Origin: a virus
Virus record (IMG/VR): IMGVR_UViG_3300027747_003046
Location: 1-64,000 of that record
DNA length: 64,000 bases
Direction: 5' to 3' (one strand)
The notes beneath the pieces were generated by a model. It had not been told where the DNA came from and made no database searches. It was given only the letters and a program-made list of their open reading frames with translations. The translations under genes were made by a program, and so were the position numbers. Within the stretch, counting starts at the first letter, position 1; every line of letters starts with the position of its first letter. Below are positions 21,736-30,504 of the stretch, piece by piece.

Positions 21736-22164
21736 ATGAAAATCATTATTAAAAAAAGTAAAAATGAAGCAATTCTTCCAAAAGGTTCCGAAGGTGTTCA
21801 AACAATTCACTTTGAAGAAAGTGATTGTGGCATGTATGAAGGCATGTGTGATGAAGGTGAATCGCACCAAATCGAATTATATTATGAAGATTATGATTGT
21901 GGATGCCAACAACCACTAGAAGAAGCTGAATATCAAGGACGTTCAGTTCCATTAAATAAGCCAATGAAGGGCGATGTTAAAAAATTTAAAGTTTATGTTC
22001 GCGATCCAAGTACCGGAAACGTAAAAAAGGTTAACTTTGGTGATCCGAATATGAGAATTAAGAAGAGTAATCCAGCAAGAAGAAAATCTTTTAGAGCTCG
22101 TCATCACTGTTCAAGTCCCGGTCCAAAAACAAAAGCCAGGTACTGGAGTTGCCGTAAGTGGTGA
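21736..22164 (+). CDS. Phage-conserved virion-type protein, 142 aa
   Basis: The C-terminal half (KKFKVYVRDPSTGNVKKVNF, then PARRKSFRARHHC and ARYWSCRKW) is a module I recall from many large phages, where its function is unknown. The N-terminal half is acidic with a Cys-containing CGMYEGMCDEGE stretch. ATG 21736 preferred (MKIIIKKSKN) over a start 39 nt upstream. Confidence 0.7.
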   Translation: MKIIIKKSKNEAILPKGSEGVQTIHFEESDCGMYEGMCDEGESHQIELYYEDYDCGCQQPLEEAEYQGRSVPLNKPMKGDVKKFKVYVRDPSTGNVKKVNFGDPNMRIKKSNPARRKSFRARHHCSSPGPKTKARYWSCRKW

Positions 22165-22177
22165 AAGGGACGATACA

Positions 22178-22468
22178 ATGATTAAAATTAAAATACTTGA
22201 TAATATAGATGCGAAACAAAGCAGCAAAGAAAACAAAAGCGCCGCTGATAAAAACGACAAAGAAACATTAGAACGAATCGCAGATGAGCACGTAGGCTAT
22301 ATGGAAATTAGCGAAAAAGCAAATGGTTTTTGTTGTAGAGACTGTAAAGGTCTAAACTCAAAAGGTTTTTGTGAAAATCCAGATGTTCAAGCTTATGTTT
22401 CAGCTGATTACGGATGTTGTAATTATTTTAATCCAAAAGAAGCTTTGATTGTTTTTCCAAAAAAATAA
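22178..22468 (+). CDS. Cys-rich small protein, 96 aa
   Basis: FCCRDCKGLNSKGFCENPD, then YGCCNYFNP gives six Cys in 32 residues, suggesting a metal or Fe-S site. The layout resembles small high-potential iron-sulfur-like phage proteins, which I cannot confirm. AAGGGACG upstream. Confidence 0.7.
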   Translation: MIKIKILDNIDAKQSSKENKSAADKNDKETLERIADEHVGYMEISEKANGFCCRDCKGLNSKGFCENPDVQAYVSADYGCCNYFNPKEALIVFPKK

Positions 22469-22494
22469 TTTTTTAATTTAAATTGGTAAATAAA

Positions 22495-23391
22495 ATGAAC
22501 GATATTAAATGGCAACAATTCTTAACAGAGGCTGTTAAAGTTAAAGGCAAAAGTTATATTGGCAAAAAACCAGAAGAGGTTCTGGATATGCTCGATAATC
22601 TTGGTGACAAGATTTGGATTTTCTTTGATACCGAAACAACTGGTCTTAAAGCAAAAGATGAACAATTGTTAGAAATTGCTGCCATTGCTGTTGATCCTGC
22701 CAAATGGTTGGAAGACGCAGAAGTGATGGATACATTTCACGTCAAAATCAAATTAACCGACGATTTAAAAGCCCGTTTAAGCGACTTGGATTCGGATCAG
22801 CGTAAGGAATGGGAGAAGCGTAATACGAAGTCCAGCAAGCCTTTAAAGCAGCCACAGGATGTATTGGCTATGACCAAGTACGGTGAGAAAGGAATGAAGA
22901 CAATTGACCAAAATGAAGCATTGGAACAATTCCACGAATTCGTATCTGGTTTCAAGGATGCTGTTCTTGTAGCACAAAATGCTACCTTCGATATGGGTTT
23001 TATTAACACACTAAGTCCAAAGCCGCTACCAAAATTCAAAGTTGTCGATACATTACAGCTTTTAGATCATCAAGTTGTGCCTGTTTTACGGACCTTGGCT
23101 ACCGGCGATTTCGAGCCAGCAGATCCCAAAGTACAAAAGCGTGCAAATGAGATACTCAATGTTTTGAAGGGTTCTTCTTCTCTCGGTAAGGTAACCGTGG
23201 CTTACGGAATCAGTGCGGATAATTGGCATAGTGCTTTAGCTGATACAAAGATGCTTATGAAAGTGTATAAAAAAATAGTAGATACACTTAAATATGTTGA
23301 AAACTTACAAAACATCAATGTTAGACCTGCGCAACAAAAGGCAGTTAAAAAAGCCATTGATAGAGAAAAGTGGTTCGCAAGAAATAGATAA
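22495..23391 (+). CDS. DnaQ-like 3'-5' exonuclease (DEDDh)
   Basis: 298 aa. Exo I FFDTETTGL (about residues 42-50), Exo II AQNATFDMGFIN (Asp) and Exo III WHSALADTKML (His and Asp) give the DEDDh set of proofreading-type exonucleases; two Mg ions are expected. About 60 residues are inserted between Exo I and II. The N-terminus MNDIKWQQFLTEAVK resembles a T4 capsid-targeting peptide. ATG 22495 chosen; a TTG 12 nt upstream is also in frame. Confidence 0.9.
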   Translation: MNDIKWQQFLTEAVKVKGKSYIGKKPEEVLDMLDNLGDKIWIFFDTETTGLKAKDEQLLEIAAIAVDPAKWLEDAEVMDTFHVKIKLTDDLKARLSDLDSDQRKEWEKRNTKSSKPLKQPQDVLAMTKYGEKGMKTIDQNEALEQFHEFVSGFKDAVLVAQNATFDMGFINTLSPKPLPKFKVVDTLQLLDHQVVPVLRTLATGDFEPADPKVQKRANEILNVLKGSSSLGKVTVAYGISADNWHSALADTKMLMKVYKKIVDTLKYVENLQNINVRPAQQKAVKKAIDREKWFARNR

Positions 23392-23532
23392 ACTTTTACT
23401 ATTTTGACACTAATTATCTTAAAATGGTTCTAATTTTCTTCCTAGTGAAGTGGTTAAAACAGATAAGAGGACTTTATTATATAATTTGTTCTCACGGATT
23501 AAAAAACTGAATATGTTGAGGATTTTAAATTG

Positions 23533-24132
23533 ATGGAAGACAGAGTGGCTCTTGTTAAGGAATTGATAAGAGCCTTTTATCCTTTTGCCAAGAAGCACTT
23601 GGGCTTTAATAAGCCTGTTCGTTTATTTTTGCGCCATGATTCGCAAAATGCTGCCCAACCATTAGGTAAAACCGCATATTATGATCCAGAGCATATGTCT
23701 ATAACCCTATACGTATCGGATAGGCATCCAAAAGATGTTGTTCGCTCTATGGCGCATGAATTAGTTCACCATAAACAAAATTGTGATGGAAGATTAACTA
23801 ATATCAATACAGATAATATAACAGAAGATACAAATCTAGAAGAATTAGAAAAAGAAGCCTACGAAAAAGGCAATATTTGTTTTCGTTCTTGGGAAGATAT
23901 GTATAAAGTACATAAAGCAGATACAGAAAAAGTATTGGAGAATAAAATAATGAATGAAAAGAAAGAAGGCGAATATTCAGGCGATATCACCGAAAATGAT
24001 ACCGTAAAAGAATATTATGTTAAAAGAGCCGAAAAGGTTGCTGAACAAGTGGCCAATCGTATGGGAAACAAATTTGGTTTCAAGTTTGATTTAACTGAAA
24101 AAACAGAACAGAAAGGTGGTGATTCAAAATGA
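23533..24132 (+). CDS. HExxH zinc metallopeptidase-like protein
   Basis: 199 aa. MAHELVHHKQN gives HELVH at residues 75-79; EELEKEAYEKGNICFRSW downstream can supply the third ligand Glu. The last 60 residues are charged and helical. It opens a coupled run with the next genes. A structural or maturation protease role is possible from its neighbours, but not shown. Confidence 0.8.
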   Translation: MEDRVALVKELIRAFYPFAKKHLGFNKPVRLFLRHDSQNAAQPLGKTAYYDPEHMSITLYVSDRHPKDVVRSMAHELVHHKQNCDGRLTNINTDNITEDTNLEELEKEAYEKGNICFRSWEDMYKVHKADTEKVLENKIMNEKKEGEYSGDITENDTVKEYYVKRAEKVAEQVANRMGNKFGFKFDLTEKTEQKGGDSK

Positions 24133-24389
24133 GAAAATCAAAGAAGCTAGCTCTATTAAGACTACGTAAACAAAAACAAGAAGCTGCAGCGGCCGAAGAC
24201 GCCGCCAAATTGGCTGCTGAACAAGCTGCCAAAGAAGCAGAAGAACGTGCCGCAAAGGAAGCCGCAGAAAAGGTAGCAAAAGAAGCTGCTGCTAAAGCCG
24301 CGAAAGCCAAAGCAGAAAAAGAAGCCGCAGAAAAGGCTGCCAAAGAAGCTGCTGAAGCCGCAAAATCTGCTGCCGCAAAAGAGGAATGA
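24129..24389 (+). CDS. Ala/Lys/Glu-rich helical protein, 86 aa
   Basis: ATGA overlap with the previous gene. After a basic start (MRKSKKLALLRLRKQKQ), nearly all residues are A, K or E in KEAAEKAAK-like repeats, predicted as one long helix like TolA domain II. Low complexity makes homology calls unsafe. Confidence 0.75.
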   Translation: MRKSKKLALLRLRKQKQEAAAAEDAAKLAAEQAAKEAEERAAKEAAEKVAKEAAAKAAKAKAEKEAAEKAAKEAAEAAKSAAAKEE

Positions 24390-24392
24390 TAA

Positions 24393-24686
24393 ATGTCAAA
24401 AACTTTAAATGATTTAACAAGAGACTTCCTTTTAAATGAAGGAACAATGAAAGAAGCTTCATTAAAAGCCTATATTCAGGCTCTTGAAGAAAATATTTTA
24501 AAGTTTGAGGCTCGTTCAAATACAGAAGCAAGAAGACTTGAAGTTATGAAAGAACAGCTACGTGGTATCAAAAGAAACACACGTAGATTAGAGGAACAAC
24601 TTCATCTTCTTGAAAGCAAGAATCTAGAATTACAAGAACAGTTAAGTTTGCTACAAGAGAAAAAGGATACAGCAGAAAATGTTTGA
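24393..24686 (+). CDS. Coiled-coil protein, 97 aa
   Basis: MSKTLNDLTRDFLLNEGTMK resembles the xxFLxE targeting-type N-terminus. Residues 25-95 have heptad Leu/Ile spacing (EQLHLLESKNLELQEQLSLL). It overlaps the next start by 8 nt. Confidence 0.75.
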   Translation: MSKTLNDLTRDFLLNEGTMKEASLKAYIQALEENILKFEARSNTEARRLEVMKEQLRGIKRNTRRLEEQLHLLESKNLELQEQLSLLQEKKDTAENV

Positions 24687-27435
24687 TCTACTGTTAGAAG
24701 GTCGCCTTGGTGGTCACATGAGCCATATATATGAAAATGGCGATTTAACTTTTGGTGAATTAAAAGATGTTTTTAAGCAAGCATCAAAAGGCAAATTACA
24801 AGGCACCGAAAAAACAGACGGTCAAAATATTAAATTATCGTTCTCTGTCAAGAGACAGGTAGCTCTTGGAGCAAGAAATGCGACACAGATTAAGCAAGGC
24901 GGTCTTTCAACAGACGAAATGGTTGCTTTCTTCGCAGATCATCCAAATCCAAATTTGAAGTTGGCATTTGGTGACGCAGTTAAGATTTTCGAAAAAGCTG
25001 TCAAACTATTGGATGTTGAAACCCAAATTGAACTGTTTGGTTCAAATGCTGACATTTGGTATAATGCCGAAGTAATGGATGATAGAACTCGTAACGTAGT
25101 TAATTACGATACAAGAAATCTTCTTATTCATCGCACAGGTCACGCATTATATGATAAATCAACTGGTAAAATAGTAGAAGATACAACTGGCGAAACAGAT
25201 AAAAAATCAACCAAATTTATGAACTTTCTAGAAAAAGTTCAAAATAAGGTTTCCAACAAAAGACACGCCATTCTTATAAATCCAATCCAGAATCTACAAG
25301 CTTTAAGTAACAAGGAAGCATTACGTATAGCTATTTCCGGAGTCGAAAAAGTAATGTCAAAATATGGTTTGAGTGATAACAATACCATAAATGATTTACT
25401 TCGTAAGGATTTGAACGAAAGAATTAAAACAAGACTTCCAGAAGAAATTAAAGCAAAAATTATTTCTAACTTTTTGGATGTTGGACCAAAAGTTGGCAAG
25501 AAAGAATTGAAAAAAGACTTAACATCAGAATTGCGTGCCGAAGTTGATCAAATGATCGATAGTGGCACCACTTTGATGAAAGAAGCAATAAGACCAATTG
25601 AAATAATTGTTACAGACTTTGCGGCTGAAATGTTAAAAACACTTGAAAGTATTTTTATTTTAGATAACAAAACTGAAACAGAAAGATTATCAAAAGAAGT
25701 TCAAGCAGCAATTCAACAAATCCAGTCTTCTGGCAAAAAAGGTGATTTGGATTTCTTGAATCGCCAATTAGAAAAACTAAAAGGCGCTGATTCTATCTCT
25801 TCTGCTGTTGAAGGCTTTGCTTTCAGCTATAAAGGCCATCTTTACAAGTTTACAGGTAAATTTGCTCCTGTAAATCAGATCCTGGGTCTATCAAAGTATG
25901 GTAGAGGCAGTAAGTCAAGTCCAGAAGAACTTACAGAAGTTTCTAGTGGCTCAAAACGTTATGATATTGCTTTGTTGGGCGGTGGTTTCAAGCCACCACA
26001 TAAAGGTCATATTGAACTATTAAAACAACTAGCGGCAAAAGCAGATCATGTCATTGTTTTAACAAGCGATAAGTCATCAAAGGAAAGAGCATTTAGTAGC
26101 GGACAACTAAAAGGCCAAATAATTGATGGTGCCAAATCAAATCAAGTTTTAAAACAGATGATTTCTCAGGTTCCTGAATTGTCAAATGTTGAATTAAAGA
26201 TTACCTCAGCTCCACTTCGTTTTATATTTGAATATGTTGAAAAAGAAGCAGCATATGGCGAAACAATACTTCTTGGTGTTGGCGATAAAGAAGATGATGC
26301 CAAAAGATTTGCTAATATTGGTAAATACATTCCAAAAGATAGCAATATTAAAGTAGATATCGAAGTGCTCAAACCAACCACTTTTAACGGTGAAGCTTTA
26401 AGTGCCAGCAGAATGCGTGAAGTTATTTCAAATGGCAATTTGAGACAATTAATTAACTTTATTCCAGATGAAATTACTGATAAAACAAGATTTGCTCAAT
26501 TTATATTAGATACTTTTTTAGGAAAAACTGAAAAATCTCTTGAACAAGAAATAGAAGAAGAAGTATTAAATCTATTTAATAAAGATAATATAAATGAGAT
26601 GAGTGCGGTCGGTGCTGGTGCCATGGCATTTAGTCCGGCAGCAATTGGAGCGGAACCAGTAAAGAGGAACAAGAAAATGAAAGAAATCAAAAGAGAACAA
26701 TTTATGGAAGAACTACAATTAAGAAAGATGATCCGTAAGGCTCTTGTTCTTCGTGAAGAAAAAAAGAAAGCTGCTTTACAGCAAGAAGAGCTTTTAAGAA
26801 AAGAACTTCGTAAAATTATACGAGAAGCAAAACAAGATTTTAACTACGGTAACACCGGTTTAAATAAGCTTGGTGCTTTCTTACAGGTTAAGAAACCACT
26901 TATTTCCTCTGAATACAAACAGCTTCAAACTGATAAGAGTCAACGTGACGCTTTCAAGGCTCGCTTGCTTGACCGTTCCAAGGAATTGTTTGATGAATTA
27001 GAAGCAAAATTACAAGCTGGCAAGGGAGGTTCCGAAGATGAATCTGAACTTGAAGAAGAAATTAATGTTTCTATTGATGAGCCAGTCGATAACAAACTTT
27101 TGCCAGGTATTCTTGATCCAAAGAAAGAACCCAAAGCTAAAAAAGATAAAGAAAAAGAATTTAAAGTTGAACCAACTGGCGAAAGAGAAGCTTCTAACTT
27201 TTTTGAAAGTTATGAAGGTGAACTTACAGAAATTTATACTGGACTTGACAATCCAACCGATCGACAGATGTTCCGGGATTACTACATGAGTAATGTAGCC
27301 GCTATCATGGATCAGGCTGAAGCTGAAGCTGGTAATGTTGCTAAACCAGTTGACACAACACCACCAGAAGGTGCTCAAGCTCAACAAACAACTAGCGAAC
27401 CAGCACCAGATCAGCAAAATCAACCAACTGTTTGA
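24679..27435 (+). CDS. Multidomain nucleotidyltransferase (KxDG plus HxGH)
   Basis: 918 aa. Near the N-terminus TEKTDGQNI (about residues 42-50) looks like the KxDG motif I of covalent nucleotidyltransferases (DNA/RNA ligase type), with WYNAEVMDD as a possible motif III/IV. Residues about 435-610 form a cytidylyltransferase-like domain: GGGFKPPHKGHIE (HxGH) and ALSASRMRE (ISSTxxR-like), as in NMN adenylyltransferases. The C-terminus has LRKELRKIIREAK and low-complexity acidic and PTTP-type stretches. The two catalytic motifs suggest RNA/nucleotide repair or NAD metabolism; the pairing is my reading. Confidence 0.75.
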   Translation: MFDLLLEGRLGGHMSHIYENGDLTFGELKDVFKQASKGKLQGTEKTDGQNIKLSFSVKRQVALGARNATQIKQGGLSTDEMVAFFADHPNPNLKLAFGDAVKIFEKAVKLLDVETQIELFGSNADIWYNAEVMDDRTRNVVNYDTRNLLIHRTGHALYDKSTGKIVEDTTGETDKKSTKFMNFLEKVQNKVSNKRHAILINPIQNLQALSNKEALRIAISGVEKVMSKYGLSDNNTINDLLRKDLNERIKTRLPEEIKAKIISNFLDVGPKVGKKELKKDLTSELRAEVDQMIDSGTTLMKEAIRPIEIIVTDFAAEMLKTLESIFILDNKTETERLSKEVQAAIQQIQSSGKKGDLDFLNRQLEKLKGADSISSAVEGFAFSYKGHLYKFTGKFAPVNQILGLSKYGRGSKSSPEELTEVSSGSKRYDIALLGGGFKPPHKGHIELLKQLAAKADHVIVLTSDKSSKERAFSSGQLKGQIIDGAKSNQVLKQMISQVPELSNVELKITSAPLRFIFEYVEKEAAYGETILLGVGDKEDDAKRFANIGKYIPKDSNIKVDIEVLKPTTFNGEALSASRMREVISNGNLRQLINFIPDEITDKTRFAQFILDTFLGKTEKSLEQEIEEEVLNLFNKDNINEMSAVGAGAMAFSPAAIGAEPVKRNKKMKEIKREQFMEELQLRKMIRKALVLREEKKKAALQQEELLRKELRKIIREAKQDFNYGNTGLNKLGAFLQVKKPLISSEYKQLQTDKSQRDAFKARLLDRSKELFDELEAKLQAGKGGSEDESELEEEINVSIDEPVDNKLLPGILDPKKEPKAKKDKEKEFKVEPTGEREASNFFESYEGELTEIYTGLDNPTDRQMFRDYYMSNVAAIMDQAEAEAGNVAKPVDTTPPEGAQAQQTTSEPAPDQQNQPTV

Positions 27436-27654
27436 ACTGAGCACGTTTTGTATGTAGCATAAGATCGGATCTTTGTTCAGAAGATCCGATCAGATCACAC
27501 ACTTGTCGTCACAGCCTCTTAACAGATCAAACTGGATCTGATTATAATCGATCTACCAGATCAGATCTTAATAAAAATAAATAAAATCAAATACAAATAA
27601 ATAAAGATCCTATAAAATACTAATATAAGATCTTATAAGAAAGAACTGAATACT
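27436..27654. other. 219-bp GATC-rich spacer
   Basis: About a dozen GATC sites in 200 bp. A perfect 11-bp hairpin GATCGGATCTT / AAGATCCGATC with a 7-nt loop lies at 27463-27491. No T tract follows. AATAAA-type AT-rich sequence fills the right half. Confidence 0.7.
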
Positions 27655-27930
27655 ATGAGTAGATCTTTTAAAGATATCGGAACAGATATTGGATCTTTGG
27701 TAGAACAGAAAAACAAAGCTTATGGATCTTCTTTTGAAAAAAGTGCTGAGATCATAAAAATTCTTTATCCAGATGGTGTAAAACCAGAACAATATACAGA
27801 TCTTTTAGCTATTACTAGAGTTCTTGATAAATTATTCAGAATTGCTACCAAAAAAGATGCCTTTGGAGAAAGTCCTTGGCAAGACATAGCAGGTTATGCT
27901 ATTTTGGGTATCAGTAAGGATGAAAAATGA
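27655..27930 (+). CDS. DUF1599-like (nucleotide-modification-associated) protein
   Basis: 91 aa. KNKAYGSSFEKSAEII, then AITRVLDKLFRIAT and SPWQDIAGYAILG match my recollection of DUF1599 (Nmad1), an all-alpha MazG-like family seen in phages and linked to nucleotide modification or hydrolysis. Overlaps the next gene by 4 nt. Confidence 0.75.
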   Translation: MSRSFKDIGTDIGSLVEQKNKAYGSSFEKSAEIIKILYPDGVKPEQYTDLLAITRVLDKLFRIATKKDAFGESPWQDIAGYAILGISKDEK

Positions 27931-28304
27931 TTTCAGTTCCATATGAAAAGAAAAAGAAAATCTACGGAACAAGGAAACATTATTCAGTCATCTCTAAATT
28001 AGAGAATGACGGAAAAATAAATGAACAGTTCCAGCTTATGATGAATAAGTTATCATTTGAAGAAGTAATTGCTGCCAAGTTAGAATTAGCAGCAAAAGCT
28101 TCTGGTGGTTTTATTTATGGCATACCTATTTGGAACTCGTTATTACATATAGTTCGTGATGCTACATTAAAATTTGCTTTATCAGCGACACGCACAAAAG
28201 CAGAAGCAGCCAGATTTCTTGGTGTAAATATTGATAATTTTAACACCTATTTAGATCAATACGAAACAGAAAATTATTTTGAAGATTCAGAAAATAAAAA
28301 CTAG
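27927..28304 (+). CDS. HTH-containing phage protein, 125 aa
   Basis: The C-terminal TRTKAEAARFLGVNIDNFNTYL reads as a Fis-type helix-turn-helix. The N-terminus is basic (KKKKIYGTRKHYS). A DNA-binding role is likely. It ends just before tRNA-Ala. Confidence 0.7.
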   Translation: MISVPYEKKKKIYGTRKHYSVISKLENDGKINEQFQLMMNKLSFEEVIAAKLELAAKASGGFIYGIPIWNSLLHIVRDATLKFALSATRTKAEAARFLGVNIDNFNTYLDQYETENYFEDSENKN

Positions 28305-28314
28305 TTAAGATTAC

Positions 28315-28387
28315 GGGCTTGTAGCTCAATTGGGAGAGCGCCAGATTTGCATTCTGGAGGTTGTGGGATCGTCCCCCATCAGGTCCA
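28315..28387 (+). tRNA. tRNA-Ala (TGC)
   Basis: Acceptor GGGCTTG / CAGGTCC with G-T pairs, anticodon arm CCAGA-TTTGCAT-TCTGG. T-loop ATCGTCC lacks the usual T54 and A58 (A54, T58). CCA not encoded. Confidence 0.85.
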
Positions 28388-28397
28388 TAAATTTCTT

Positions 28398-28439
28398 TGT
28401 GGTGTGTGGAGAATTTGAACTTCACACACTATTTATTTT
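28398..28439 (+). terminator. Hairpin abutting the HNH gene start
   Basis: GGTGTGTGGAG / CTTCACACACT (11 bp, two G-T) with an AATTTGAA loop, then ATTTATTTT and the next ATG at 28440. Confidence 0.65.
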
Positions 28440-28958
28440 ATGACTAAAAAAATACAAAAACAATGTTTGGCATGTAATAAAATATTTTTGGCACCTTCTT
28501 CAGAAGTCAATAGAGGTAATGGTAGATATTGTTCTATAGATTGTGGAAGAAAATCAAGAAGTCTGTTTAAAAAACAGAAACAGCATAATTGTCATTGTGC
28601 TTTTTGTAATAAAACATTTTATAGAAATAATACAAAACAAAAAGCATCAAGAAGTGGATTACAATTCTGCAATCGATTATGTAAAGAAAAAGCTCAAAAA
28701 TTAGGTGGTATAAAAGAAATACAACCAGAACACTATGGAAAGGGCGTTTTCGATTATCGTAAATTTGCTTTAGAACAAAAACCACACGTTTGTGAAAAAT
28801 GTGGTTATAATAAAATTCCACAAATTTTAGAAGTTCATCACAAAGATAGAAATAGAAAAAATAACGATATTTTAAATTTACAAATTTTATGTTCTAGATG
28901 CCACGATGAAGAACACTATTTAACAAATACTGGAAAATGGCTTAAAAAGTTTGAATAA
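28440..28958 (+). CDS. HNH homing endonuclease-like protein
   Basis: 172 aa. Two N-terminal zinc fingers (CLACNK...CSIDC; CAFCNK...CNRLC) precede an HNH nuclease core: CEKCGY, ILEVHHKDRNRKNND, LQILCSRCHDEEH. This is the layout of free-standing phage HNH endonucleases that nick DNA and spread themselves. It begins 52 nt after tRNA-Ala. ATG follows a hairpin with no ribosome site. Confidence 0.9.
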   Translation: MTKKIQKQCLACNKIFLAPSSEVNRGNGRYCSIDCGRKSRSLFKKQKQHNCHCAFCNKTFYRNNTKQKASRSGLQFCNRLCKEKAQKLGGIKEIQPEHYGKGVFDYRKFALEQKPHVCEKCGYNKIPQILEVHHKDRNRKNNDILNLQILCSRCHDEEHYLTNTGKWLKKFE

Positions 28959-28975
28959 ACTAATTAATAAAAGTT

Positions 28976-29359
28976 ATGATCAAAAAATTAATTTCAGCAA
29001 TCAGAAAAAAGAAAGAAGACCCATCGGTTCGTCCGTGGGGCAATTATCAGATTCTTCACGAAGAAGATTCTCATAAAGTAAAAGTAATAACTGTTCTTCC
29101 TGGAAAAAGATTAAGTCTCCAGTCACACGAGAAGCGTGAAGAATTTTGGGTTGTTGTTGAAGGTGAAGGTTTAATGACATTAGGAATAATGAAGTTTACT
29201 ATGAAAGTAGGAGACAAAGTTAAAATACCACTCAGAACAAAGCACAGAATAGAAAATATAGGTTCAGTTCCACTTAAATTTATTGAAGTTCAGACTGGTA
29301 CCTATTTTGGTGAAGATGATATAATCAGATATGAAGATGATTTTGGGAGAGCACAATGA
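28976..29359 (+). CDS. Cupin, mannose-6-phosphate isomerase type II-like
   Basis: 127 aa. RPWGNYQIL, VKVITVLPGKRLSLQSHEKREEFWVVVEGEG, and KIPLRTKHRIEN are the motifs of the ManC/type II PMI cupin, with metal-binding His/Glu. The nucleotidyltransferase half of ManC is absent. It could supply mannose-6-phosphate for GDP-mannose, the precursor used by the Gmd/fucose synthase genes at 48416-50320, although it is 20 kb away. Confidence 0.85.
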   Translation: MIKKLISAIRKKKEDPSVRPWGNYQILHEEDSHKVKVITVLPGKRLSLQSHEKREEFWVVVEGEGLMTLGIMKFTMKVGDKVKIPLRTKHRIENIGSVPLKFIEVQTGTYFGEDDIIRYEDDFGRAQ

Positions 29360-29562
29360 AACTAAGAGTTGATAATGTAAAAGAAAACGGTGATGGTTCA
29401 GTTACTGTTGACTTTGAAATAGACGATGAAATGGAAGAGTTTATAGCTAAACGATACGGTGTCACTGTTGAAGAACTAACTCCGGAACAAACCCAAGAAT
29501 TCGTCTTAGAGGCAATAAACGGTTTAGTAAAAGAAAAAGAAAAAGAATTACAACAACCTTGA
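29356..29562 (+). CDS. Unrecognised acidic protein, 68 aa
   Basis: ATGA overlap with the cupin gene. A beta strand (GDGSVTVDFEID) then helices (FIAKRYGVTVEELTPEQ). No known domain. Confidence 0.75.
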   Translation: MKLRVDNVKENGDGSVTVDFEIDDEMEEFIAKRYGVTVEELTPEQTQEFVLEAINGLVKEKEKELQQP

Positions 29563-29570
29563 TTTCTTGA

Positions 29571-29618
29571 TAGTGCGTAATGTGTGGTTAATACCCGTAT
29601 TACGCACTATTTATTTTT
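29571..29618 (+). terminator. Hairpin abutting the next start
   Basis: TAGTGCGTAAT / ATTACGCACTA, an 11-bp perfect stem with an inner GGT-TAAT-ACC, followed by TTTATTTTT and ATG 29619. Confidence 0.75.
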
Positions 29619-30503
29619 ATGAAAATTATATTTGAAAAAGAAAAGAAAGGTGATCGTTGTACACGTATTGCGAAGCGCAAATATGATGTATGGCCATCAG
29701 CATATGCTTCTGGAGCTGTTGTTAAATGCCGCCAAGGAAAGATTTGGAAAGGTATTAGTGAAGAAATAACAGAAGAAGAATTACAAGAAATGATAGCCGA
29801 AGAGCTAGCCGAAGAATTAAATAATTTAGAAGAAGAAAAAAAGAAGCCCGATTTCAAAAAAGAGAAAGAACAAGGACTACATGGTTGGTTTTCCAGAAAA
29901 GGCGGAAAAGATGGAAAAGGTTGGGTAGACTGTAATACTTGCCGCACAGACAAAGAAACTGGAAAAAAGACTTGTAAATCTTGTGGTAGACAAGAAGGCG
30001 AAAAAAGAGCTAAATATCCGGCTTGTAGACCAAAGCCAGGTGATTGTGGATCTACCGGTAAAGGAAGCGAGTGGGGCAAGAAATCAGAATCTGTTGAAAT
30101 AGAAAATTCTAATCTATTAGAACAGGAAGAAGATCCCAAGAAGCAAGCAGATGCTGCTATAAAGGATGCCGCCGCCGTTGCCAAAGCTGCCGAACAAGAG
30201 AAAAGAGCGCAGGTGATGGTCAACAAAGCAAGACCATCAGAGCAACAAGCATCAAAACAGGCTGATTTAAAAAGTAAGTTAGAACAAGAAAAGATAGCCA
30301 AAGATAATTTAAAGAAAGCCAAAGAAAGTGCTGAACAGATTTCGGAAGAAAAAAGCAATTTTCAAAAAGAAATGGAAAGAAAAGGTAAAGGCTGGAAAAT
30401 TCGTTTGTTAACAAAGGGCAAGCAATCAGCCGGTTCAGCTTATCCAAATAAGGCACCAGTAGAGAGAGCAAAAAGCGCACCTCCCGGTGCAGGTGGAGTT
30501 TGA
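29619..30503 (+). CDS. DUF5872/DUF6321-like Cys-containing protein, 294 aa
   Basis: Residues 11-45 carry RCTRIAKRKYDVWPSAYASG, the SAYASGA..KCR motif I associate with DUF5872. Residues about 87-150 (GLHGWFSRKGGKDGKGWVDC, CGRQEGEKRAKYPACRP) recall DUF6321. Both are common in large DNA viruses with unknown function. Between them, EEELQEMIAEELAEEL is a charged helix; the C-terminal 130 residues are low-complexity Lys/Glu/Ala. A virion protein is possible. Confidence 0.75.
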   Translation: MKIIFEKEKKGDRCTRIAKRKYDVWPSAYASGAVVKCRQGKIWKGISEEITEEELQEMIAEELAEELNNLEEEKKKPDFKKEKEQGLHGWFSRKGGKDGKGWVDCNTCRTDKETGKKTCKSCGRQEGEKRAKYPACRPKPGDCGSTGKGSEWGKKSESVEIENSNLLEQEEDPKKQADAAIKDAAAVAKAAEQEKRAQVMVNKARPSEQQASKQADLKSKLEQEKIAKDNLKKAKESAEQISEEKSNFQKEMERKGKGWKIRLLTKGKQSAGSAYPNKAPVERAKSAPPGAGGV

Positions 30504-30504
30504 T

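Noticed and set aside
23404-23434. TTGACA at 23404 as promoter of the metallopeptidase gene
   Set aside because: The nearest -10-like boxes lie at 10 or 19 bp spacing.
24129-24389. Ala/Lys/Glu-rich protein as TolA or a histone-like protein
   Set aside because: Similarity rests on low-complexity composition only.
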